Part shown: one piece after another, positions 7,034 to 18,000 of the stretch
Layout of the letters: each line of letters opens with the position of its first letter
How positions within the stretch are numbered: the stretch's first letter is position 1
Source of the DNA: a virus
Length of the DNA stretch: 64,000 nucleotides
Virus record (IMG/VR): IMGVR_UViG_3300040801_000976
Span: 62,001 to 126,000 of that record
Direction: 5' to 3' (one strand)
Notes under the pieces: generated by a model
Databases searched by the model: none
Told to the model about the DNA's origin: nothing
What the model saw: only the letters and a program-made list of their open reading frames with translations
Made by a program: the position numbers and the translations under genes

Positions 7034-9019
7034 ATGATATTAAAGAAAAAACAATCCGGAGGACGTTTGTTTGCACCAGCACAACTAGATTTTGGTGCCC
7101 GGGATTTTTCCGGTTTACTGAATCAGTTTGACTCTGGAAGAGCCGGAAGAACATCTTCTGGTGTTAGACTTCCTAGAACTACTGCTAAAAGTCAACAAGA
7201 TGTGTCGAGTAAAGGTTTACCGAGCGATATAGCCTATTACCAACAAACTAAAAAAGAAATTGAGTCAGAAATTGAGGACGGTTTTATAGCTGATGAAAAT
7301 TTTGACCAGACTAAAAAATACGAAGCTCTAACAGACAGTTTGTACAGTCTTACAAGCTCTTTCGTACCTACATTCGAAACTAGAAAGAAACAGTTTGAAG
7401 ACGCTAGGAAACGATTAAGAACTGAGAAGGCGTCTGGTATGCCCGCCATAATGGGAGATAAAGTGTTAGTTCAAAGTAAAGATGGATCAATGGAGTTTCT
7501 AGATGATGAACAATTACTACAGTCTCCAGAAGACTATAAGATGTTAACTATACGAGAAGCAGCTGACTTACGATATAACAACCCACAATTCAGCGGTGCA
7601 ACAACACAAGGTCGTTTATTAGATATGGTCATGGAGGATGCGTTTGGTGGCTCTTCATTCAACGATTATATAGGAGATCTTATTAAACAGGCTGGTTATA
7701 CATCTATTGACGGGAAGTTAGCTGACAATGAAAAGCGTATAATTAATATAAATGATATTGTTTTTGAGGGTACTGAGTACAGATCAAAAAGTAATCAGAA
7801 GTCTTTAAATGGTTTAGTTCGAAACTTTGTGACACAAGCTGACCCCGCAGCATCTAACTATGTCCAGGGCATGGCTTTGAAGAATTTATATAACAAAGCT
7901 GCACGCGGGGAAATAGATCTTGAAGATAAATCTCCGCACGAAATAGAACAGATGATAGTTAATAACTACGAATCTTTTGTTTTAAAAACTATACTACCGT
8001 CGTTAAAAGAGGAGTTTGAGTTAGACGGTGATGTAGACGGAGGAGGAGATGGTTCAGATTGGACTACTAAAGATTTAATTAAAACAAAGGTACCTATGAA
8101 TATATTTAGATTCGCTAACCTACAAGTATTAGGAACGGGTAGAGAGTCTGTTGAAAGCGTCCCAGGTGTGAAGGAAGATTCGGATATGGGTTCAATACTA
8201 TATAATATACCGAGTACAAAGATACCGGAAACCAATGAATTATTAGAGAATAAGTATGTTGAATTCGAGGGTGATGACGGTAATAAAATAAAAACCATAG
8301 GAGATAATAATCTTCTTAGAGATATCGGAGATCCGTCGGAAGCTACATTGGCTAACGGAGTAAAATTAGAAGATATTACGGATGGAGGTATGCAAAATAT
8401 TACTACTAATTGGTCAAGTAATATAAGATTAATCATAGCTCCTGTGATAGATGGTAAGGTGACTTTTGATATACCACAAAATAATCAGGTTGTAGATTTG
8501 GTAAAGGAGTTGGAAGAAGAATTGAAGAAAGTTAATTTAACTCCAGAAGATATTCAAACCAATTCTGATAGCGAAGTAGTTCAAGATATCAGAAGAAGGA
8601 TCAACCAAAAAGCCTCTAAGATTCCAAACAGTAACATAAGTTTTGATTTAGCTGTAGCATTTGATGTGTACATGCCTGTTACCAAAGAAGCGGAAAGACA
8701 GTACGATATGTTCTCAGATGCTTCGTCGGTAGCTGATAAAATAAAATCTAGAATAACAGATCCTATAAGAAATAAGAGTAGATATAAATCAGCTAAAGCT
8801 TTTATGCCTGTGAGCAGTTCTTTTTATAAAACTATGGCTGATGCTAATAAATATAACACCAAAGGGGATTATAGTTTAGCTGAGATTAGAGCTATTACAA
8901 CTACCCAACCACAGGGTCTTGGGTCACAGAGTCAGGATGATGTGATAAAAGATGTTACTAAAAAAGAAGATGGTGGTAAAATACCAACCGCGGAAGAGAT
9001 TAAGAATATTTTATTCTAA
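7034..9019 (+). CDS. Uncharacterised virion protein upstream of the giants, 661 aa
   Basis: Not recognised. It begins with KKKQSGGRLF (residues 4-13) and ends with KKEDGGKIPTAEEIKNILF (643-661), so both ends carry the basic-x-GG-basic motif of the neighbouring late proteins. The body is mostly helical and acidic, with a Gly/Asp-rich loop near 331-345 (DGDVDGGGDGSD) and a beta-rich region around 400-500. No catalytic motif, signal peptide or membrane segment is visible. It is the first gene after the terminator at 6957-6987 and lies 17 bases before the first giant, so it is probably co-transcribed with the polymerase genes. It may be a partner or scaffold for the ejected polymerase complex; this is inference. 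Confidence 0.65.
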   Translation: MILKKKQSGGRLFAPAQLDFGARDFSGLLNQFDSGRAGRTSSGVRLPRTTAKSQQDVSSKGLPSDIAYYQQTKKEIESEIEDGFIADENFDQTKKYEALTDSLYSLTSSFVPTFETRKKQFEDARKRLRTEKASGMPAIMGDKVLVQSKDGSMEFLDDEQLLQSPEDYKMLTIREAADLRYNNPQFSGATTQGRLLDMVMEDAFGGSSFNDYIGDLIKQAGYTSIDGKLADNEKRIININDIVFEGTEYRSKSNQKSLNGLVRNFVTQADPAASNYVQGMALKNLYNKAARGEIDLEDKSPHEIEQMIVNNYESFVLKTILPSLKEEFELDGDVDGGGDGSDWTTKDLIKTKVPMNIFRFANLQVLGTGRESVESVPGVKEDSDMGSILYNIPSTKIPETNELLENKYVEFEGDDGNKIKTIGDNNLLRDIGDPSEATLANGVKLEDITDGGMQNITTNWSSNIRLIIAPVIDGKVTFDIPQNNQVVDLVKELEEELKKVNLTPEDIQTNSDSEVVQDIRRRINQKASKIPNSNISFDLAVAFDVYMPVTKEAERQYDMFSDASSVADKIKSRITDPIRNKSRYKSAKAFMPVSSSFYKTMADANKYNTKGDYSLAEIRAITTTQPQGLGSQSQDDVIKDVTKKEDGGKIPTAEEIKNILF

Positions 9020-9036
9020 TACCACAAAAAATAAAT

Positions 9037-12000
9037 ATGTCAGATAATATCGATAAAAATATAAACGAAGACCTTACTCAGCAAGAAAACAATATTGAAG
9101 TTGTTGAGCAAGAAGTTAAAGATGATGTAAAACAAGTCGACGAGACTAAAGAATTATCTTTTTTCGATAAGGTTATACAGGCTAAAACTAAACCCACGGA
9201 AACCTCTTACTTACCAGGTAAAGAAGATTTCAAAAAAGAGTTAGAAGAACGGGCTGGTAGAGAGTTAGAAGATGAAGAGGTTGACGAGGCTTACAAACAT
9301 ATTTCAGATTATTATAACGAGTTAGCTCGAGAGGAACTAGAAAACGCACAAGTATTTAGTTCCTTTGATTATATGTTTGAGGGCGCGGAGGATGATGTAA
9401 ATTTTGTGGACGAAGGGGATTATCAACCTACTTTGGATGTTACTGTAGAGACTAACTCTGGTGCAAAAAGAATTCTAGATACATGGACAGACCCAACCAG
9501 GTCAGTCAGAAAAGGCTCTATCCTATCTAAAAAGTGGATAGACCATAATGGTGAGGTACGTGAGTTAAACACTGATCTATTTGACGGTATGGTTGGTAAT
9601 AAAGAGTTCGCCAACGACGAGGGTAAAAATATTATAGGATATACTTATCTGCCATCGGATCCTTATGCTAGAGGAACTGGTCTTGTTAAAGCTTTTTACG
9701 AGGGTGAAGAACCAGACGGTGAGGTAGTAAGTAGATGGGATGCCAACGGTAGGTTTTTAAACGGAAATGACTTAGATTTCAGTACATGGAAAGTTCCTAT
9801 TGCGTCCACATTTAATTTTGCTGTCAACCTGGTAGATACGGCTCTAGCTCTATCAGAGAATGTTTCTGTAATAGCAACACACGGAGGTGTTACAGACACG
9901 GAATTCTACAAGGATTTACGTGATGTTAGAAATAAGTTACAATCGTTCAATGTATCTAAGTCTGACTGGGATCAGCAAAAGATGTTTACTGTAAACAATA
10001 TGGTAGACCTCGGTATTAATGTAGGTTTACAATTACTTACAGCTCGTGGGTTAGCAACAGCTTTTGGTAAAATATTAGGAGCTTCCGCCAAATCTGTTAA
10101 AAAACTATCTGCCATGCAGCAGACATTACAACAAACTACGGATCCTGTTAAGAAAAAGGCACTAAGAAGTTCGATTGATAAACTAACTGCTACAATACAA
10201 AAGGCCGGTAAGGGTAGCCAGAGAAGTACTTTATTTATGCTAGGTGCTATGGCAGCCAAAGACGCTTCACAAGAGGCTAAACATGCTGGTTTTACAGACT
10301 TAGAGTCAGCTTATATCTATGCAGCTAGTTTAGGTGGTATGATGTGGGTGAATCAGCTAAGTAATCTAGGATTCGAGCGCGTGGGGCTAAATAGAGCTTC
10401 TAAAATTACTAATAATATATCTAAGCGTATTTTTAATGAAAATACAGCGGCTAAAGTAGTAAAAAATCCTAAGAGTTTAAAAGGTTTAGTTAGTAAATAT
10501 TCCGATGATTTAATAAAAAAGTATAAAGAGGCAACAAGTAAAACGGGCTACGCATCTCATATGCTCTCTGAGGCAACGGAAGAGGAAGCTGAATTACTTA
10601 TGCAAGAAGTAGTCAATCATACGGCAAATTTATATTCTGCTCTTGGTTACAGGGAAGAAGATAGACCTAAATTTAAGACAGTATTTGACGAGGGGTATTG
10701 GGGAGAATTCATGACAGAATCTGTTATGAGTGTATTAGGCGGTGCTATGGGTGGTGCTATGGCTAGAGGATTATTTATACCAAAGTCTGAGTTAAATAAG
10801 ATCAAAGAGTCAGAATTACCCGTTACAGGTAAAGAGGCTGATGCTTTTAAACGTGTAGCATATATGTCTACCAGAACGCAGGAAGGTGCTCAGTGGGAAG
10901 ATATGATGATGACCAAGATGAAAGATAAGAGGGAGAAAGGTTTATTTGGCAGAGAAGATATTTCTACCCTATGGGATAAAGAGTTGGGTAGGTATAAAAG
11001 AATGACGGAACTAACGGAGGAGGAATCAGAGAAATATTTTAGCCAGGCGGAGACTGCTTATAGAGCATCAATGGCACAGTATCAATACTACAAATTAGTA
11101 TTCGCAAATGAATCTGGTAAGTTTGAAGATATAGTAAAAAATAACCCAAATTTTGCCCATTTAACAGAAAGCCAGCAGTTACAAGATGCTACTATGGATA
11201 AGATACAGAGAAAATCTGAAATTCTTAATAGTGCTGATTTGGGTACTATGGAAATAGATACTCTGATTACTAAACTGTCTGATACCAAAAACAAACTTAA
11301 AAAGGATGAGGATGGGAAGGTAGATGATGCTAAATACCAGGAAGAGTTAACTGAGGTATCAGGAGCAACCAAGTTATCTGTAAAAGATGTAGAAGAGTTG
11401 GTTGAAATAAATCAATTTCAAAAAGATGTGTCGTCTGGCGCAATACTAGAAAATGCTTTTATAGACTTACAGCTTACAAGCGAAAACTATAGAGATGTAT
11501 TTTCCCCCGAAACTTTTAGAATGCTTATAGAGTCTGATTCAGAGGCTCAAGATAGTTATCAAGAAAGTAAATTATTGCTAAAAGAGCTTCAGGACAAAAT
11601 GTCTGAGTCATTCGATAAAGTATCGGAAGAAGGTGGTCTAACAGACGAGCAGAAGTCTATATTACTTTCTGGTAAAGCTGTGTTAAATCCTGACACAAAA
11701 GAAAGGTTATTGGAGGTTGTTAGAAATACAGGAGTGCCGTTGGTTGAAAGGAAAAAAGCCGCTGCTATGCATGTTTTGAACTCAATGAAAACCAATGGAT
11801 TATTACAGAATGAGGAGAAGTATTATGGTCAACAGTTAAACTTTTTAGCTAATCTTGAAAAGACTGTTAATACTGACCCAAGTGCTTTACCACAGACCAT
11901 AGAGGGTATGTTGGATAAGATACCACCAGACTACGAAGTATATCCATTTACCCAGAATGAAGAAGTAGAAGCTGTAAAATTAGCTTACGCAAACAAAACT

Positions 12001-15000
12001 TTAAAGAAAATTGCTACGGCTAAGTCTGAGAGTGAATTATCTGACATTTTGTACGATGAAAAAGATGTTACTGCCGCGAACTACGCTGCGGATTATGCTA
12101 CACCAGATTTTCCATTCGCAGGTACCAGTTTAGAGGGTGAACCTCTAATGTTTAACGAATCACCTAATGCCGCTCCTATATACGATGCCGTTGGTTTTTC
12201 AGAAGACGCTAAAGAAAAAGCACAATTACTCGACGCTATAAATAACACGCAGTCAGTAGAAAACGCAGATGAAAATAGGCCCGATGCACTGTTTGATTTT
12301 GACGATAGTAATCCAAACAAAATAAAATACTTAACTTCTAGTTTAGAAGAAAAATATTTATCGTTAACCGGTGGTGAAGAAAATCCTCGTACTTTTGCTA
12401 ATTTATCAGGAGCAAAAAAACTAGCTGATAAATTACGTATGCGAATAAAGCAACTACATTTTCTTGTAGAGAATGTTCCTGCTCTACTAACAATACAACA
12501 AATTAACGAAGAACAGTTTGGTGAATTAAGAGATGATCTAACATACTTTACGAAGCATCTAAATAAAATAGTAGATACTAAAGCTATACGTGAAAACGAT
12601 GCTTATAAATCGCAGTATTTATTAAACCTAGTTCAGCAGCAAGTCAGTCTAATTAAATTATTAGAGAAAACGGAAAGGTTAACTAAGTTAGCGGAGAATT
12701 CGTCCGTGGACTTACAAAAAGCTTATTTTGGTGATGCTGTGAGCTACGCGTCTGATTCAATAGAATCAGTATCGGCAGTATTTTTACGAGATGGAGGGCA
12801 AGCAGTTATACAGTCAAATCCTGCATTGGAAGGTATCGAAGACTTAACTATAGGCTTGAACTACGAAGATACAGATCAAATAAATGTAAAGAAGTTGTTC
12901 GATTCGTTGTACGAAATTAGGAGAAAACTACAAAAAGCTCGTGTCGACAACCCAAAATTTGTAGATGAGTTAGTGACACATCTTTCTGATAAAAAAGGTA
13001 CAGATAAAAGTTTAATTAATACTATACTACTTACACTATCCCCATCGGATTATATTTTTAGTCGAATGAGGTCTGTATATGATGAAGCGATAAAAGCAGC
13101 TGACAGTGTAGAGAAGCTAGAAGCTTTACAATTACCTACGATAAGCCAATTACGTTTAGCGGAGGAAGCTGTTACTGCGTCAACAACATCGTTTCTGTAT
13201 TATGCTAATATTTTACGCGGCAGTAAAACGAAGATGTTACCCATAGCGGTATTTTCTGGAGCTCAGGGTACAGGTAAAACCCAGGTAGTTGGTAAAGATG
13301 CAGCTAAATACGCTCAAGAAGTTCTATATAAGTTAGAACAGGATAAAGCATCTAATAAGTTACCGAAAATATTATTTGCATCTAACTCGGAAAGTCAGGC
13401 TAAAAATTTACGTGTTTCAGCCGAAAAGGGTGATGTTGTCAGCGGAAGTTTAGAAGGTAAGAAAGATGTAACACAGGAAGATCTCTGGAACTTATTCGTC
13501 GGCTCAGATTTATCTGTAAAAGATATTGCTGATAAACTTACTGACATAGGAGCTATTTTTTATGATGAAATAGCTGATGTAGAGTTTGATGCCAGTACTG
13601 CTGGTGTTAAGAAAGGATTCGATAATCCTAAAGAAGCTTTTGTCTTAAATGCTATTTTAGCAAAACTTTCTCAGGTTAACGATTATAGGAAATCACTGAA
13701 GCAGGAAGCTCTGGTATTAATAGGACTCGGGGATACGGCACAGGGCGGTTATATGGAAGGATCACCTAGTCCTAGAAACCCAGACGGTAAAGAACAATTA
13801 ACAGGTAGAGTATTTTCGGTAACAGATCCTACTACTAGTGTTTATAAAGGTTCTGTAGAGTTAAAACACCCGTTCAGATATCGCGTAGGAGAATTAATAA
13901 AAGCTCCTAAAGAAATTCTTGAGAAATTAGACCCGAGGATGAGGTTAGATTCCAAGGAGATGCAGCCCGTTACATTTAACTATAATTTCGAAGAAGGTAC
14001 TTTTACTGGAGTTAAAAAATCTAATACTTGGAACGATATAATAAACGACGAAGATTTAGCTCAATCTATTAGAACTAAACTAGGCGCACCAAATAGTGGA
14101 GGAAACTTTACTATATTAGTTGTTACTGGTAAACATAGTTACGATGGAGTTGTAGACTCTAACTCTGCATTGGGTAAATTGTTGAAGGAGTATGAGGGAG
14201 ATGAACGTATATTACTACGTGGGTTCTATAATGTAAAAGGTTCGGAAGCAGACTATGTATTAGTTAATATGCCTAAAGATCATTTTATACACTCTAAAGA
14301 AGAGGTGGAATCACCGGACTTTGCTTCCCCAGAGCAACTTACAAACAGACTACGTATAATGGCTTCTGTTATTGGTAGAGCACATACGTTTACCAATATA
14401 GCTGTGACGGGAGATTATCCCATACACTCTAATAAAAGTACTACCACCATTATTCCGGTCAACGAAACCAATGAGTTTAAACGTGCTTGGAGTGAAATGT
14501 TATCTGGAGCCATATTATCTAACTATGACGTGATTCCAGAGTCAGTAATACCTAATATTGAAGTAGGAAAAGAGTCTGATAAAAGTGGTTTTGATACATC
14601 GGTTACCGACGAAGAGGGTATTGCCGGAGTGTCGGATCCTTATACTTCATCCGCCACAGAATCTACGGAGTATGCAAACTCTGTTGCCAGGGAGTTGGGG
14701 ATAGAAGAACTTACGGAAGATAATGTTATTGCGGCACGAGAGTTAGCAAAAGAGTTGGAAGATAGTTCCACAGGTACAGATAAAGATAATGCTGGTTCGC
14801 TTAAAGTGTTGCTGAACAATATCTTCAGCGTGATAAAAAATGAAAATGAAGGTGAGGTAATATCATTTGATGACTCAGATCCAATTGGTAATAATTCTTC
14901 TTTCCAGAATATGTCAGACAAGAAGATTATGCAGGAAATAGAGAAACAGGAAGGTAAGATTCTGTTTTTCGGACAGTTAGGTCAAGAAGTTACGCAACAA

Positions 15001-18000
15001 AAATCTTTAGAGAGTAAAAGAAATTATAGTTCTCACCTTTACGACAATGTTCCGTCTGCAGAAAATTTTAAGCCTGAATTCTATAGTGCATTGGGTTTAG
15101 GACCTAGTGGTACATCAGGCATGAGAGATTATAAATATCATGTGGTTAGTTATGAATTTGCTACACAAAACAGGGTTCAGGCATTTAATCATGTTATAGT
15201 AGCCGAAAATAAAAATGGAGAAAAGTTTATAATAGGAACATTAGGAAAAAGAGCTAACTACGATCCTAACGGTGATATAGCTAAATGGATGGATGCAAGA
15301 GAAGAGAAGTTAAAGTTAATAACCGAAGCCTACGCTAACGATGAAGAAGTTAATGTTGACGAAGTACTAACTCCTAGCGAGAGAGTGTCTTTTAGTGAAA
15401 TGCGTAACGACTTTATGTTACCGGATTCCGGTAGAAGAGGATCTAAATTTAACAAACAAAATAGATTCTTCATCTACAACGAAGTACCTAACGGCGCTAA
15501 TATAATAGATGGTGTAACGGTAGGTAACACTGACTCAGGTAATAGTGTAATACTTAATTTAGCAAAGCAAATTGACGAAGTTAGAGCGGAATTACCAAAT
15601 ATAGACAAACTGTCTGCTGGGGAATTTGTAAAAAGTAAGCTCGACGACGCAGACACAGTAAATAGAATTGATTCTTTTAAAGAGAAGGGTAAATTTATAC
15701 CTGTAAAAGATATAGTTAGTACAGATACTAAACAAAGAATTAATCCGTTCGAAATCATAAACGGTAATATGTTTTATTCTATAGGTGGTTATGACATATT
15801 AGGTATCAAACTACGAAGAGGAACTGTATATTTTGCTAAATCAACAAAGGCCTGGGTTCCAGTGCTAGGATTAAATACCACGGACAACACGCTAATACTG
15901 GATAACGAATCCTTAAAGCCGGGTGCTAACTACGACGCGGAGTTTACTAAAATCTCTAATTCATTAAGAAATTTACGTGTAGATAAAAACTTTCAAAAGA
16001 AATTTTCTGATAGTACTTTTTCTGAAAGAGTAGCATCGTTGATGGGATATAAAACAACTATATTCTCAGAAATAAGTAATAAAAATAATTTAAAAAAAGA
16101 ATTACGTAGAATATCAACAGAAAATACAACAAACACGTTTTTTGGTAATTCTAGGTTAACACTAAAAACAGCTATTAAGTTATGGAATAAAACAGGAGCG
16201 CCTTACTCTATTTCTAAGCCTTATGTTATAATGAGAGGAGAGAATGCTGGTAAATCTATGATATTTTATTCGTTTGATAGATCTAAAAATTTACTGGATA
16301 TGTCAGAGGATGCTATTATGAGTGAATATAACGCGATGTTGGATAATATGAAAAACAATCCTACAGCGATGACTTCCAATAGAAATAATCTAGGTTATAT
16401 ATTACTGGACTCTAAACCAACTACAATTCAAGAACTAAATGAATTGTATCTAGGTGTGAGTAATAAAGGTATAACAGATAAATTTAATAAAGTTGTTATA
16501 AGAGGTAATGCCGAAAGTAGATTAATATCATTACTGGCTCATTTACATATAGCGATAAATAGACCTACTTCTACTTCTAAAGTATATCAATTACTAGAAG
16601 ATGTGGACGATAACATCAATAAAGATGCGGTCTATTCCTGGGTAAAATCTAAAGGAGATTCTCAACTTAAGGATATTAGTACAGTTTTGCGTTCTATATT
16701 TCAGGATGAAAATCTTGGGAAAATAGCCATGACTAATACAGATGAAGCCTTAAATAATTTTATAGAAGATATTAAGAAGTATAAGGATAATAGACAAATG
16801 TTAGATTCAATTTATGATTCTTATTATTCTGTTAATGCAACACAAGAATTATTAGATCGTTATGGTATAAATAAAAATAACATGACAGATTTACTAATAA
16901 CTGGTGGGGAAGGTTCGGTAGGTAAAATTGTATTGAACAAACATGGCGTACCTGCGGTATATGGAACAGAATCTACTGTAATAAAATACATTCCTAGTTC
17001 TTTGGTTAATAGTTTAAGTCAAGGTGAAAAATCTTCTATAACACCTTCGTTGGATCTATTGAAAATGTTCACTTTAATACATTCTACTTCTCTTACAGAG
17101 GATAGTAAGAATAATATCTTTGAACAGTTAGATGAGATTATGCCAAATATTGATGGTTTAGGTAAAGGCTTAATGGTATCACCGCTTGCTGTCGACAATA
17201 AAAATCCTATATCTAGAGCGATAACATCAACAAAACAACCTTTAAGTGAGATGTTGACAACTAATGTAAAGCAGATAAAGGAACCTAGTATAGTGTTTGA
17301 TGTACATACAGAACTTGATTCAATATCAACTCCTCGAAAACAATTTAGAGTTGCCGAGGAAAAAAGTTCGGAAAATAAGAATTTATCTGAAACCACCTAT
17401 GAAGATAGAATTAAATCTTCAGACCTTAGAGAACTAAGTAGAATACAGAAAGAAGTAAATAAAGATAACTCATTGTCTTCTGATGAAAAATTAAATATAT
17501 CCTTAAAGATAAAAGAGAGAGTAAAGAGTTTGAGGGGAGAAGGTTCGTCTGTTTTTGATTTTAGAAAAATGTCTTTAGTAGAATTTGTTGGTGATACAGT
17601 AACTCCGGAAGTAAAAGTTGTACTGGAACAGTTTGATAAATTACGACCAGTAATTAAAAATAAAGAAGAGTTAGATAATATTTGGGTACAGGGATTAATT
17701 ACTACACTTAATAATCAACTAAACTCACAGATAAGTAAGTATATATCGAATATACAACAATCGTCTGGAGAAATGGTACAACTATCAGACATCCAGGTGG
17801 TCGAGGCTGCTAAAACAATAGTTGAAAATAACGAATCTATACCCAAATTAGATATTGAAGGGTTTGATGTGTCATCGTTAGAACTTAAATGGGATACTAA
17901 TCAGGACAACATGGGAAATAGATTGGCTATGTTATTGTCATGGTCTGTAGCAGAGGGTGATGAGAAAGCTAAACTTAGAGATATGCTTTTAACTAATCCT

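Noticed and set aside
7966-8436. 156-aa ORF on the - strand within the 661-aa gene
   Set aside because: Low-complexity Ser/Pro/Ile translation typical of an antisense shadow; lies wholly inside a coherent gene.
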